In this document: piece by piece, positions 15,290-24,386 of the stretch
How the letters are laid out: each line of letters opens with the position of its first letter
How positions within the stretch are numbered: the stretch's first letter is position 1
Source: Vibrio sp. NTOU-M3
Lineage (GTDB): Bacteria; Pseudomonadota; Gammaproteobacteria; Enterobacterales; Vibrionaceae
Length of the DNA: 64,000 nucleotides
Direction: 5' to 3'
Assembly: GCF_040869035.1 (NCBI RefSeq)
Contig: NZ_CP162101.1
Location: forward strand, 1,520,498-1,584,497
Translations under genes and position numbers: made by a program
The notes under the pieces: model-generated
Databases searched by the model: none
Told to the model about the DNA's origin: nothing
The model's input: only the letters and a program-made list of their open reading frames with translations

Positions 15290-15373
15290 TTCACTGGCTG
15301 TCAATGATTCAGCAAGCTTTTATATGCCGGCATTTAGAGCGCAAGCGAATCCAACAAGCGCGGCACGTTAGAT
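15290..15373 (+). repeat. Partial integron attC (right half)
   Basis: CCAACAAGCGCGGCACGTTAGAT at its right end (core GTTAGAT at 15367-15373) closely resembles the right end of attC 4 (AACAAGCGCAGCGCGTTAGTT). A matching left arm is missing, so the site seems to have been cut by insertion of the phage-type block. It marks the right edge of cassette DNA before the core chromosome. Confidence 0.5.
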
Positions 15374-15420
15374 ATCAATGTCATTTATATGGAAACTATT
15401 TCTATGCATGACTGTTATGT

Positions 15421-16038
15421 TTAGTTATTCGACATAACAAAAAAGACTTCAACACGGCGGTTACATGCTTTTCCAGCTTTGGTTCTATTGCTACATGCCG
15501 GTACATATTCACCATAGCCGCGCGTGTAAATCGAATTCATCGCTACATTATTTCTGATTAGTTGGCTTTTTACTGCTTTGGCACGTTTCAATGATAAGGT
15601 GTCGTTAAAGCTTGGGGCTCCGGTTGCATCTGCGTGACCATCAATCACAATATCGATTCCCGGTTGGGTTGATAAATAGCTACCGACGATATCAAGCCAG
15701 TACGAAGACTCCGGTGATACCATTGAAGAACCAGTTTGGAATTTGATGGTGTCTTTAAGCTTTACCATAACGTGATTGCCCGGTAATACTTCGTAATCGA
15801 CGCCTTTACTCAATAGAAAGTTTTGTAAGGAACTGTAGCTCTTCGTTCTTTGTTGTCCAAAAGGCCCTTGCACTCCTGCAACGGTCGTTTTAGGAGCATA
15901 ACCCCATTCAGGGTGCATCACATCGAGATCACCCTTTGGCGCTGTGTCGAGCATTCTATCGCCCATTAACGCCATATCTGGCGGCAATGTTCCGCAACCT
16001 GTCAAAAGCAATAAGAGTGGAAGCGCTGCATATTTCAT
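15421..16038 (-). CDS. OmpA-family lipoprotein
   Basis: 205 residues from the ATG at 16038 (a TTG five codons earlier is less likely). The signal peptide ends in a lipobox (LLLLTGC), so this is a lipoprotein. The C-terminal 110 residues form an OmpA-like peptidoglycan-binding domain: INxxGHADATGAPSFNDTLS-type region (IDGHADATGAPSFNDTLSL), RAKAVKSQL, then TRGYGEYVPACSNRT and NRRVEVFFV. Such proteins tie the outer membrane to the cell wall. It is the first core gene beside the mobile region and stands alone on its strand. Confidence 0.85.
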   Translation of the reverse strand: MKYAALPLLLLLTGCGTLPPDMALMGDRMLDTAPKGDLDVMHPEWGYAPKTTVAGVQGPFGQQRTKSYSSLQNFLLSKGVDYEVLPGNHVMVKLKDTIKFQTGSSMVSPESSYWLDIVGSYLSTQPGIDIVIDGHADATGAPSFNDTLSLKRAKAVKSQLIRNNVAMNSIYTRGYGEYVPACSNRTKAGKACNRRVEVFFVMSNN

Positions 16039-16288
16039 CGATTCACCGTTCAATTCATCACACTACAAGTTCTATATCGGCAATCTCAATATTTCTTTAA
16101 TTATATCGCACTATATGATTTCCAAATGTACCTATGCCTGAGCATAGTCCAAGTCGAAACTTATCAGGCCAAGACATTTACATATTTTTTGCACCGTTCG
16201 CTTTTCGGTATGGATTGGACAAGGTAAAATCCGCTTCACTCATTACACATTGCACTTAATGCAACTTACCTAAAATAAGACGAAAATT

Positions 16289-16912
16289 ATGAAAAAAGTT
16301 CTTTCGCTTTTTACTGCAACGCTGGCTGCAGGCGCTCTTCTTGTTGGTTGTTCAGACACAACCACACCAAAAGAAGGCGAACAATATCAGCAACTTCCTG
16401 CAAACCTATCAACCTACCGTCTTCCTCAAGTTACTGAAGTGTTTTCTCTTAACTGTGGCCATTGCCGTAAGATGGAAGGTGTAATCCCACAATTGGAAGA
16501 GCTTACCAGCCAAGAGATTGGCAAGGTCCATGTTACTTTCAACGAAAGTGCTCAAATCGGTGCCATGATCTTTTACACCGCAGTGATGCAGCTAGACAAA
16601 AATCCAGATCACGAGATGATGAATGAGTTATTCGCAGCGGTACAAATGGGTGAAGGTTCTACCTTAACTGAACGTCGTCAAGCGATAGAAGAAGCGTTCC
16701 ACTCTCGCAACTTGGTTAGCCCTTACGAGCTCAGTGAAGAGCAACAAAAGCAGTTGTTTAAGTTGATGAAAGTCGCTCAAGAAGTTTCTGTTAAAGGCGA
16801 GATCAACGCGGTACCGACGTTCATCGTTAATGGCAAATACATGCTTTTGACATCTGGACACAAAGATATCGAAAGCATCGCAAACACAATTAATTACCTA
16901 ACTAAGCAATAA
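16289..16912 (+). CDS. DsbA-like thiol:disulfide oxidoreductase lipoprotein
   Basis: 207 residues. A lipoprotein signal (LAAGALLVGCS) is followed by a thioredoxin-fold domain with active site CGHC (VFSLNCGHCRKMEGVIPQLE) and the cis-proline region NAVPTFIVNGKYML, as in DsbA. The helical insertion between them is present. It would oxidise or shuffle disulfides in exported proteins while anchored to a membrane. It is followed 17 bases later by an FKBP gene, so the two form a small envelope-folding operon. Related lipoproteins with the same neighbours exist in other vibrios. Confidence 0.85.
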   Translation: MKKVLSLFTATLAAGALLVGCSDTTTPKEGEQYQQLPANLSTYRLPQVTEVFSLNCGHCRKMEGVIPQLEELTSQEIGKVHVTFNESAQIGAMIFYTAVMQLDKNPDHEMMNELFAAVQMGEGSTLTERRQAIEEAFHSRNLVSPYELSEEQQKQLFKLMKVAQEVSVKGEINAVPTFIVNGKYMLLTSGHKDIESIANTINYLTKQ

Positions 16913-16929
16913 TTCAACGGATAGAATTT

Positions 16930-17403
16930 ATGTCTAAAATCATTTTTCCCATTGTCATCTTTGTTCTAGCGGCCTTCTTTATCTACCGCACATGGAACAA
17001 CCACAAAGTCGCAGATCAAAACTTTGCCGAAGGTCAGGCTTTCCTTACTGAAAATGCAAAGAAAGAAGGTGTGATCACGACAGAAAGTGGTTTGCAATAC
17101 CAAGTATTACAAGAAGGTACTGGAACAGCTCACCCTACAGCAACTAGCCGCGTAAAAGTTCACTATCACGGTACGTTAATCGATGGCACCGTGTTTGACA
17201 GCTCTGTAGAGCGTAACGAACCTATCGCATTTGGTTTGAATCAAGTGATCAAAGGTTGGCAAGAAGGTGTGCAATACATGGTTGAAGGCCAGAAGATTCG
17301 TCTTTTTGTTCCTAGTACACTGGGTTATGGAAAAAATGGTACCGGCCCTATCCCACCAGCTTCTACGCTGATCTTCGATATTGAATTGTTAGAAATTCAG
17401 TAA
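16930..17403 (+). CDS. Membrane-anchored FKBP-type peptidyl-prolyl isomerase
   Basis: 157 residues. An N-terminal helix (IIFPIVIFVLAAFFIYRTW) anchors the protein, with the catalytic domain probably periplasmic. The FKBP domain runs from about residue 50: VKVHYHGTLIDGTVFDSS, GLNQVIKGWQEGVQYMVEGQ, RLFVPSTLGYG and IPPASTLIFDIELLEI. It would speed proline isomerisation during protein folding. It lies 17 bases after the DsbA-like gene and ends just before a bidirectional terminator. Confidence 0.9.
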   Translation: MSKIIFPIVIFVLAAFFIYRTWNNHKVADQNFAEGQAFLTENAKKEGVITTESGLQYQVLQEGTGTAHPTATSRVKVHYHGTLIDGTVFDSSVERNEPIAFGLNQVIKGWQEGVQYMVEGQKIRLFVPSTLGYGKNGTGPIPPASTLIFDIELLEIQ

Positions 17404-17410
17404 CACAGAT

Positions 17411-17443
17411 AAAAAGAAACCCGCATTAAGCGGGTTTCTTTTT
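17411..17443. terminator. Bidirectional terminator between FKBP and Zn-protease-like genes
   Basis: AAAGAAACCCGC / GCGGGTTTCTTT hairpin with a 5-base loop, flanked by A-run and T-run, lying between convergent genes. Confidence 0.9.
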
Positions 17444-18059
17444 ATTTCTTATGTTTGTCTTGAATGTATTGCTGACTCACATCCACTACAGCAACGTCTT
17501 TAAAGAAGCTTCTCCCCAGCAATAGTGGGAATGTCAGGTGGGTTCTGTCTGCTAATGTAAATTCAGTTTTTTCTTTCAAATCACCAATTTGAATCCAAGC
17601 AATAACAACCGCCCTTCTCTGCGTTTTATCGGCGCTAGACTGTCGGATCTTCACCCAACGTTCCACTGGCAGTGCAATCTCTTTACTCTTGATGCCATCA
17701 TGTTCAATTTTAAACTTGACCCAATCTTGTCCATCACGTTCAAACGGTACAACATCAACGGCTGAGATGGATGACGTTGTTGCACCAGTATCAACTCGAG
17801 CTCTAAAGTTTTCTTCAAGTCCAGGTACAAACACCCATTCTTTTTCACCTAAGATAAGCTTACCGTCAGACGTTTTCTTTGCTTCCACTTCAACGACTGG
17901 TTCTGTAACTACTTTTTGTGCCGGTTTAGTCTGTTTAACAGGTTGTTCGACACGAGTTTCCTGTTGATCCGGACTTGTCGTCTCTGGTGTGGTCGTAGCA
18001 CACGCCACTAAACCTGTAGTTAAAAATAATGGGACAAGGGCTTTCCAATTCTTCTTCAT
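17442..18059 (-). CDS. Retropepsin-like 'ATP-dependent zinc protease' family lipoprotein
   Basis: 205 residues. A lipoprotein-type signal (LFLTTGLVACA) and a Pro/Thr/Glu-rich linker lead to a domain with ARVDTGATTSSISAVDVVPF, VKFKIEHDG, RRAVVIAWIQIGDLK and LLLGRSFF. The DTGA and late GR motifs are those of the retropepsin-like fold in the family annotated as putative ATP-dependent zinc protease (PF05618, RimB-like). Activity of the secreted Vibrio members is not known to me. Its stop abuts the shared terminator. Confidence 0.8.
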   Translation of the reverse strand: MKKNWKALVPLFLTTGLVACATTTPETTSPDQQETRVEQPVKQTKPAQKVVTEPVVEVEAKKTSDGKLILGEKEWVFVPGLEENFRARVDTGATTSSISAVDVVPFERDGQDWVKFKIEHDGIKSKEIALPVERWVKIRQSSADKTQRRAVVIAWIQIGDLKEKTEFTLADRTHLTFPLLLGRSFFKDVAVVDVSQQYIQDKHKK

Positions 18060-18133
18060 TCAATCACCTAATCACACAAAACATTTAAATCAGCGTTACT
18101 CGCTAGCAGTTTACAGCGAGTAACCACAAATGC

Positions 18134-19315
18134 TTACGCTATGTTGGTTATCGCGTTGGCAACGTATGGAATGTCCTTTTCCGTTAAACCAGCGATATTA
18201 ATTCGGCCATCTCCTACGCCATAAATACCATATTGTTCACGCAGTTGGGCCATTTGATCTTGGCTAAAGCCTAGCATAGTAAACATGCCTTTGTGGCTTT
18301 CAATAAAATCGAATTGTGAAGTATTGTGTGTAATTCTCAATTCATTACACAACGTTTTACGCAGGTTTAACAATCGTTGCTGCATTTCACACAACTCTTG
18401 CTTCCAAACCGTTGTTAGCTGGGAACTTTGTAAGATTGTTTTCACCAAAGCTGCACCATGATCGGGCGGCATGGTGTAAGTCGCGCGCGCTAAGGTTAGA
18501 AGTTTGCCTTTTGCATTATCAACATCTTGTTGCTTTTTACCCACCACAATCGCTGCGCCAGTACGCTCACGGTACAAGCCAAAGTTTTTTGAGCACGAAG
18601 TTGTGATCAACATTTCTTCTACGTTATCAGCCATAAAACGTAGGCCCTTTGCATCTTCTTCGAGGCTGTGGCTAAACCCTTGGTAAGCGATATCGACAAA
18701 TGGAGTAAAACCATTCTTTTGCGCAAGTTCAGTAATGGCTTGCCATGCTGAGAAATCGATATCAGCACCAGTTGGGTTATGACAGCAGCCATGAAGCAAA
18801 ACCACATCCTCAGGACCTGCCGTTGCAAGCTCTTCAAGCATACGAGCCGTGTCCACTTGCTTTGTTTCGTAACTAAAATAGGAATAGAACTTAACCTTGA
18901 GTCCCGCCGCTTCCATCACTGGTTTGTGGTTAACGTAGCTCGGATTAGAAATCCAAACGGTGGTGTTTGGTTGAGCGACTTTCATTAGGTCACCAAGCAT
19001 CCGTAATGCACCACTTGCCCCCGGAGTTTGAATCGCTGCGACACGATCCATCGCTGAAGTTCCACTAAGTAGGAGATCGATCATGGACTGGTTAAATTCT
19101 TCACAACCAGCAAGACCGACATAAGATTTGGTTTTTTGCGTCTCGACAACAATGTCCTGTGCTTGTTTGATCGCTTGCATCACCGGTGTTTCACCGTCGC
19201 TATTTTTGTAAACACCAATGCCAAGGTCTACTTTTTCGCTACGGGGATCGTTACGGTATGCAACGGATAAAGAGAGAATAGGATCCAATGTTGGAGTAGA
19301 TAAGTGAGTAAACAT
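18134..19315 (-). CDS. Aromatic/aspartate aminotransferase (class I, PLP)
   Basis: 393 residues from the ATG at 19315 (AAAGGG upstream); a GTG three codons earlier lacks room for a ribosome binding site. Landmarks of AspC/TyrB aminotransferases are present: DLGIGVYKNSDGETPVM, HGCCHNPTGADIDFSAW, PFVDIAYQGF, the PLP lysine in TSCSKNFGLYRERTGA, and RINIAGL near the C-terminus. It transfers amino groups between aspartate or aromatic amino acids and 2-oxoglutarate. Standing beside nrdDG on the same strand matches V. cholerae chromosome II. Choice between tyrB- and aspC-type specificity is not possible by eye. Confidence 0.9.
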   Translation of the reverse strand: MFTHLSTPTLDPILSLSVAYRNDPRSEKVDLGIGVYKNSDGETPVMQAIKQAQDIVVETQKTKSYVGLAGCEEFNQSMIDLLLSGTSAMDRVAAIQTPGASGALRMLGDLMKVAQPNTTVWISNPSYVNHKPVMEAAGLKVKFYSYFSYETKQVDTARMLEELATAGPEDVVLLHGCCHNPTGADIDFSAWQAITELAQKNGFTPFVDIAYQGFSHSLEEDAKGLRFMADNVEEMLITTSCSKNFGLYRERTGAAIVVGKKQQDVDNAKGKLLTLARATYTMPPDHGAALVKTILQSSQLTTVWKQELCEMQQRLLNLRKTLCNELRITHNTSQFDFIESHKGMFTMLGFSQDQMAQLREQYGIYGVGDGRINIAGLTEKDIPYVANAITNIA

Positions 19316-19489
19316 GAAAGTCACAACCCTTTGAAATTCAGTTAGTGAGACTCAACTTACCATCTAATGAAAAGATCGAGAATTAAAATTTTATTGGTGA
19401 GCAATAAAATAGAATAAAGAATCGTTGTCCTTAACAATTACTTAACCATATCATGCAAGACCGGAGATTATTCTATGAATAAATGAGGC

Positions 19490-19960
19490 TTACAGTTTGA
19501 ACCGATGGATAATTTGATTCGCGCTACCACGCCATTCAAGGTTTAAATCTTTTTTCTCTTGTTCAAACTTACCATCGATAAGAACATCAATGTAATCCAA
19601 CACTTCACGCTGTTCGTCGTTTAGTTCAGCAAGTGTATACCCTGTCCATACCCAAATGTCTTTCTCTGGAGAACACTCTGCTCTCACTCGTTTAACAAGC
19701 TTTAGAATATCAGCCACATTAGCCGGATGCAGTGGGTCTCCCCCGGATAACGACAAACCTTTGCGCTTGATTCTTGAGTCATTAAGGTCTTGAATGATTT
19801 TATCTTCAGCTTCTTGAGTGAACGGCGTACCAGAATCTAACCTCTGAGTAGACTGGTTGTAGCACCCTCTGCATTGATGAATGCAACCAGAAACAAACAA
19901 GGTACAACGTGTTCCCGGGCCATTAACAACATCAACTGGGTAATACTGGTGATAGTTCAT
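19490..19960 (-). CDS. nrdG: Anaerobic ribonucleotide reductase activating protein NrdG
   Basis: 156 residues. The radical-SAM cluster motif CxxxCxxC appears as GCIHQCRGC near residue 30, followed by GLSLSGGDPLHPANV and DIWVWTGYTLAEL. NrdG uses a 4Fe-4S cluster and S-adenosylmethionine to form the glycyl radical on NrdD. It lies 73 bases downstream of nrdD, separated by a terminator-like hairpin that may lower its expression relative to nrdD. Confidence 0.95.
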   Translation of the reverse strand: MNYHQYYPVDVVNGPGTRCTLFVSGCIHQCRGCYNQSTQRLDSGTPFTQEAEDKIIQDLNDSRIKRKGLSLSGGDPLHPANVADILKLVKRVRAECSPEKDIWVWTGYTLAELNDEQREVLDYIDVLIDGKFEQEKKDLNLEWRGSANQIIHRFKL

Positions 19961-19981
19961 CGCAAATTTCTATAAAGTAAA

Positions 19982-20019
19982 AACAAAAATAAGCCGCCAC
20001 GATAGTTTCGAAGCGGCTT
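19982..20019 (-). terminator. Terminator-like hairpin between nrdD and nrdG
   Basis: On the minus strand, AAGCCGC and GCGGCTT (plus coordinates 19991-19997 and 20013-20019) form a stem followed by ATTTTTGTTTTT. It has the form of an intrinsic terminator inside the operon, so it may attenuate nrdG. Confidence 0.7.
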
Positions 20020-20033
20020 GAACACTCAAATGA

Positions 20034-22154
20034 TTACAGGTGCTTCACCCTGCGCTTAACTTCTTCTTGTTTACCAAAGTTAAACGGACGCGCATCTGGG
20101 CTTCCTAAATATCCGCACACACGACGTGTTACGGAAACTTTTGTCGAATCATGATTACCACAGCTTGGGCAGGTAAAACCCTTACTCGTACAATCGAATT
20201 CGCCCATATAACCACATTCATAGCACTCGTCGATTGGTGTATTTGTGCCATAGTACGGAACACGTGAGTAGCTATAATCCCAAACATTTTCTAGCGCTTC
20301 GACATTACGCTGCATATTTGGAAACTCTCCGTAACAAATGAAACCACCGCTAGAGATTTCTGGGTAAGGCATTTCGAAATCAATCTTATCGTATGGATTT
20401 ACTTTCTTCTCTACATCAAGGTGAAAACTGTTGGTGTAGTAACCTTTGTCCGTTACACCTTTAATCACACCAAACTCTCTCGCATCGATGCGGCAGAAAC
20501 GGCTGCATAGGTTTTCACTTGGTGTGCCGTATAGGCTGAAACCGTAACCTGTTTCCTCTGCCCAACCGTTCACAGTCTCTTTTAGGTGCTTGATGATTGC
20601 TACTGCTTTCTCACGTAGCACAGCATCATCGTATACGTGCGCTTCGGTACCAAACAATGCGTTGATTGTTTCGTGTACTCCGATGTAGCCAAGAGAAATG
20701 GAAGCTCGACCATTTTTGAAGATTTCTGCGATAGAATCGTCCGCTTTCAGACGAACACCACACGCACCTTCCATGTAAAGAATTGGTGCAACACGTGCTT
20801 TTACGTTTTCCAAGCGAGAAATACGCGTTTCTAGCGCTTTGCGAGCAAGATTTAGGCGCTCATTAAGCAGCTCGTAGAATTTCTCTTCGCTGCCGTTTGC
20901 ACGAATTGCGATACGAGGAAGGTTTAAGCTCACAACACCTAGGTTGTTACGGCCTTCGTGGATTAGCTCACCATTTTCTTCGTAAGTACCAAGGAAGCTA
21001 CGACAACCCATTGGCGTTTTGAATGAACCCGTTACTTCAACGACTTTGTCGTAGTTAAGAATGTCCGGGTACATGCGCTTAGACGCACACTCAAGTGCCA
21101 GTTTCTTGATGTCGTAGTTTGGATCTTCAGATTTGTGGTTCAAACCATCTTTGATGCCGAATACTAACTTAGGGAATACCGCTGTTTTACGGTTTTTACC
21201 TAGACCAGCAATACGGTTCTTCAGAATCGATTTCTGAATAAGACGTGATGCCCAACTTGTACCAAGACCGAAGCCAAATGTTACAAATGGTGTTTGACCG
21301 TTTGCCGTGTGCAGCGTGTTTACTTCATATTCTAACGATTGGAACGCATCGTAACACTCTTTCTCAGTGCGCGCTTTTGCGAACTCTTCTGGTTCAGAAA
21401 TGCTCCACTCTTTTGCGATCTCTAGGTGTTTCTCGTAGCTTGTCATCACGTACGGTTCTAGTACTTCATCAATACGGTTGATGGTTGTACCGCCGTAGAT
21501 GTGGCTTGCTACTTGAGCAATGATCTGTGCTGTTACTGCTGTTGCTGTGGAAATTGATTTCGGTGTATCAATTTCAGCGTTACCCATTTTAAAGCCGTGC
21601 GTAAGCATGCCTTTAAGATCGATAAGCATACAGTTAAACATTGGGAAGAACGGTGCGTAGTCTAGATCGTGGTAGTGAATGTCACCCACATCATGTGCCT
21701 GAACGACATCACGTGGCAAAATATGCGTTTTCGCGTAGTGTTTCGCAACGATACCCGCTAACAAATCACGTTGTGTTGGAATCACTTTACCGTCTTTGTT
21801 TGCGTTTTCGTTGATAAGGTCGACATTGCTTTCTTCGATAAGGCCTTCGATTTCACGAGTAAGTGCGCTTTGCTTTTCGCGGGCAATATCTCGATCATGG
21901 CGATATTCGATGTAAGAACGTGCAAGTGATTTGTATGGTCCTTGCATTAGTTCGTTTTCGACCAAATCCTGAATTTCGTGGATATGAACTTCATCGTAGT
22001 CTTTAAGCTTTAGTTCTACAGCTAACGCTACATTTAAAGCGTAAATCGCGATTTCCTTATCGACATGCTCTGCTGCCGCTTCAACTGCAGATTGAATACG
22101 ATCCCTGTTAAACGGAGCTCTAGAGCCGTCACGCTTGATTACGATTGGTTTCAC
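20034..22154 (-). CDS. nrdD: Anaerobic ribonucleoside-triphosphate reductase NrdD
   Basis: 706 residues, GTG start with AAGGAG upstream. An N-terminal ATP-cone (VIKRDGSRAPFNRDRIQSAV) senses dATP/ATP. The catalytic barrel includes GDIHYHDLDYAPFFPMFNC. Near the C-terminus two zinc cysteine pairs (CYECGYMG and CPSCGN) precede the glycyl-radical loop RRVCGYLGSPDARPF. It reduces ribonucleoside triphosphates during anaerobic growth. Upstream DNA carries paired NrdR boxes and an FNR site, matching expected control by dNTP status and oxygen. Confidence 0.97.
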   Translation of the reverse strand: MKPIVIKRDGSRAPFNRDRIQSAVEAAAEHVDKEIAIYALNVALAVELKLKDYDEVHIHEIQDLVENELMQGPYKSLARSYIEYRHDRDIAREKQSALTREIEGLIEESNVDLINENANKDGKVIPTQRDLLAGIVAKHYAKTHILPRDVVQAHDVGDIHYHDLDYAPFFPMFNCMLIDLKGMLTHGFKMGNAEIDTPKSISTATAVTAQIIAQVASHIYGGTTINRIDEVLEPYVMTSYEKHLEIAKEWSISEPEEFAKARTEKECYDAFQSLEYEVNTLHTANGQTPFVTFGFGLGTSWASRLIQKSILKNRIAGLGKNRKTAVFPKLVFGIKDGLNHKSEDPNYDIKKLALECASKRMYPDILNYDKVVEVTGSFKTPMGCRSFLGTYEENGELIHEGRNNLGVVSLNLPRIAIRANGSEEKFYELLNERLNLARKALETRISRLENVKARVAPILYMEGACGVRLKADDSIAEIFKNGRASISLGYIGVHETINALFGTEAHVYDDAVLREKAVAIIKHLKETVNGWAEETGYGFSLYGTPSENLCSRFCRIDAREFGVIKGVTDKGYYTNSFHLDVEKKVNPYDKIDFEMPYPEISSGGFICYGEFPNMQRNVEALENVWDYSYSRVPYYGTNTPIDECYECGYMGEFDCTSKGFTCPSCGNHDSTKVSVTRRVCGYLGSPDARPFNFGKQEEVKRRVKHL

Positions 22155-22197
22155 TTTTTCTCCTTACCCCAGCATACTCACAGAGTTATCCACAAAC

Positions 22198-22244
22198 ACA
22201 CTATATAGGGTTATTTTTTATTCTACTGACACTACATGTTGTGG
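22198..22244 (-). promoter_or_regulatory. Paired NrdR boxes upstream of nrdD
   Basis: ACACTATATAGGGTTA at 22198-22213 and ACACTACATGTTGTGG at 22229-22244 both fit the 16-bp NrdR consensus (acaCwATATATwGtgt) with a few changes. They are offset by exactly 31 bases, about three helical turns, the spacing usual for NrdR, which represses ribonucleotide reductase genes when dATP is plentiful. Confidence 0.75.
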
Positions 22245-22275
22245 CGTATTTAACGAGAAGCACCATATAAAAGTA

Positions 22276-22289
22276 TTGATTTAGATCAA
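22276..22289. promoter_or_regulatory. FNR site upstream of nrdD
   Basis: TTGATTTAGATCAA is a perfect match to TTGATnnnnATCAA. It lies about 122 bases before the nrdD start, just beyond the NrdR boxes, consistent with FNR activation without oxygen. It could also act on the divergent nuclease gene. Confidence 0.8.
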
Positions 22290-22446
22290 CAAAACGCGGT
22301 ACCAGATTAAGATCAAATCGATCTTAGTGCAGCGGATCTCACTTGCTAAGAAATATCTGCAAACAGCAAAAATTACATGTTTTTTGCTTGCATTTTTTCG
22401 AGGTCTTGTAAGATAAAGGCTGGAACAAAATTTTAGATTACTTGTT

Positions 22447-23337
22447 ATGAAAAATACGATAATTAGACTTGTTTTTGCTAGTGCCTGCCTTATCCACACT
22501 AGTACTTATGCAGCAACACCCTCTACGACTTTTACCTCATGGAATTTAGAGTGGTTGACGCTAGCGCCTTCAAACAAAATTGAAGAATCCCATAGAACCA
22601 GTAAAGACTTTGAAGTATTGAATTCACATTGGAACAAGCTTGAAAGTGATGTGCTTGCTTTTCAAGAGGTCGACAGTGCAGACGCAATACAGGAAGTTGT
22701 TGGTAAAGGTTATAAGATTTTTCTATCTGATCGCGCAAACAAAACTTACCGCAATAACCAATTCAGGGACATAAACCAATACACGGGCTTTGCCGTACGT
22801 AAAGGTATTTCGGTTAAAGATGTAGGCGACGTTCGTTTGGCAACATCGGCAAATAGTAAACTGCGCTTTGGCAGTTATATTATTCTTTTTGACAACACCC
22901 CGACTCCGATTCATGCTTTATCAGTTCACTTGAAAGCGGGTTGCAGCGGTGCATACAACAACAGCAAGAGCTGTCGTAAATTAAAAGCTCAGGGCGCAGC
23001 GATCAATGATTGGATTAAACAAAGAGAAAAAGCAAACGAGCAATATATTATCCTTGGTGATTTCAACCACAATATGGCGTACAAAAAAGATTGGTTGTGG
23101 GAAAGTATCGCCCAGAATAACAGTGCTCAATTAACCACACGTAACACGAAAGCAAGCTGTAAAGTTCGTTCTAAGTCATCCCCGCACAAATCACATCAAT
23201 TTCGAGCGGTAATTGACCATATCATTGTGAGCTCAGATCTAAATGCGGCTCAGGCTAAGCAAGTACCCTATAAAACACAGCAAGTTTTAGACTACCAGCT
23301 TAGCGATCATTGCCCCGTTAGCACCAAGTTAAAGTAA
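22447..23337 (+). CDS. Secreted endonuclease/exonuclease/phosphatase-family protein
   Basis: 296 residues with an N-terminal signal peptide (LVFASACLIHTSTYAA). The fold motifs are present in order: FTSWNLEWL, DVLAFQEVDSADAI, IHALSVHLKAGCSG, YIILGDFNHNM and the final LSDHCPVS with catalytic His-Asp. This is the EEP (DNase I-like) superfamily, so an exported DNase, RNase or phosphodiesterase is likely. Two cysteine pairs may form disulfides. It is divergent from nrdD and convergent with the RND adaptor gene, with only 2 bases between stops. Confidence 0.85.
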   Translation: MKNTIIRLVFASACLIHTSTYAATPSTTFTSWNLEWLTLAPSNKIEESHRTSKDFEVLNSHWNKLESDVLAFQEVDSADAIQEVVGKGYKIFLSDRANKTYRNNQFRDINQYTGFAVRKGISVKDVGDVRLATSANSKLRFGSYIILFDNTPTPIHALSVHLKAGCSGAYNNSKSCRKLKAQGAAINDWIKQREKANEQYIILGDFNHNMAYKKDWLWESIAQNNSAQLTTRNTKASCKVRSKSSPHKSHQFRAVIDHIIVSSDLNAAQAKQVPYKTQQVLDYQLSDHCPVSTKLK

Positions 23338-23339
23338 GT

Positions 23340-24386
23340 CTATTGAGGTTGGGGGTTCAACACCACGTTGTCCCCCACGATGAGTCCTTTCCGTACTCGT
23401 CCTTCTTCTCCTAGTTGAACTAAGCGAGTCTCAAGTTTCTCGCCATTCAACACTTTCACATAATCCAACTGCCCGACTTGATAAACAGCGTTGAGTGGGA
23501 CGTAGAGTTCACGTTGTTCATCTAAAGGAATACTCACTTGGGCATAGGTTCCCGGATATAACGCGTCTTTACTCTTAAACGATAACTTGACCATGTAACT
23601 TCGGGAACTAGCATCGGCCGCAGGCGTAATCTCAATCACTTGCCCTTCTTTTTTATACTCATACGTGGGAAAATCAATCATTACCCTCATTCCCAACTCT
23701 AAATATGGCATAACAGATTCCGAGACATTTACTTCAACTTGAAGTGATTGAGGATTATAAAGGCTGAGTAATTTGCTGCCGGGTGTTGCGGTATCACCTT
23801 CATTCACAGATTTATACGTGATGACACCGTCAAATGGTGCCGTAATAATGCTGTAACCAAAAGTGGTTTCCGCCTCAGTTACCGCTGCTTGGGCTTGGTT
23901 AAAATTTGCCTGTGCGGTTTGTAGAACGCTTATCGCTTGATCAAATTTAGATTGAGGAACAAGCTTTTTCGCCACCAACTCTTTAACCCTGAGAAACTCT
24001 TTTCGAGCATTATTTAACTGTGCCTGTACTGAAGCGAGCGCTTGTTCTGTTTGGGTTACGCGTGCATCTAAATCACCACTATCAAGCCTAAGTAGCACAT
24101 CGCCTTTAGTGACACTGTCACCAATACTAACTAACACGTCCGCTATATTCGCCGTTAATCTCGCAGAAATATTGGCTTGTTGATTGGCAACCACCACGCC
24201 AGGAAATGTTCGCTCTCGATTTATTAGCTGCTCTTTAAGGGTAATGATTTCATATTTTGAGTGATCATGACGAGTCACTTGGCGTTCCGTCGGCAGCTTT
24301 TCACTAAATCCATCCGCCATGTAGTAAAACAGCACCACTAACACTGCAAACAGCCCGACGCCTAGCCAGCGATTATTGAATTTCAT
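23340..24386 (-). CDS. RND efflux periplasmic adaptor (membrane fusion protein)
   Basis: 348 residues. One N-terminal membrane anchor (WLGVGLFAVLVVLFYYMAD), then a split lipoyl/barrel-sandwich domain (ARLTANIADVLVSIGDSVTK ... YSIITAPFDGVITYKSVNEGD) around an alpha-hairpin, then beta-barrel. It links the RND pump to an outer-membrane channel. The gene overlaps the permease by 4 bp and is last in a five-gene operon that begins with an ArsR-family sulfur sensor. No TolC-like gene is nearby. Confidence 0.9.
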   Translation of the reverse strand: MKFNNRWLGVGLFAVLVVLFYYMADGFSEKLPTERQVTRHDHSKYEIITLKEQLINRERTFPGVVVANQQANISARLTANIADVLVSIGDSVTKGDVLLRLDSGDLDARVTQTEQALASVQAQLNNARKEFLRVKELVAKKLVPQSKFDQAISVLQTAQANFNQAQAAVTEAETTFGYSIITAPFDGVITYKSVNEGDTATPGSKLLSLYNPQSLQVEVNVSESVMPYLELGMRVMIDFPTYEYKKEGQVIEITPAADASSRSYMVKLSFKSKDALYPGTYAQVSIPLDEQRELYVPLNAVYQVGQLDYVKVLNGEKLETRLVQLGEEGRVRKGLIVGDNVVLNPQPQ

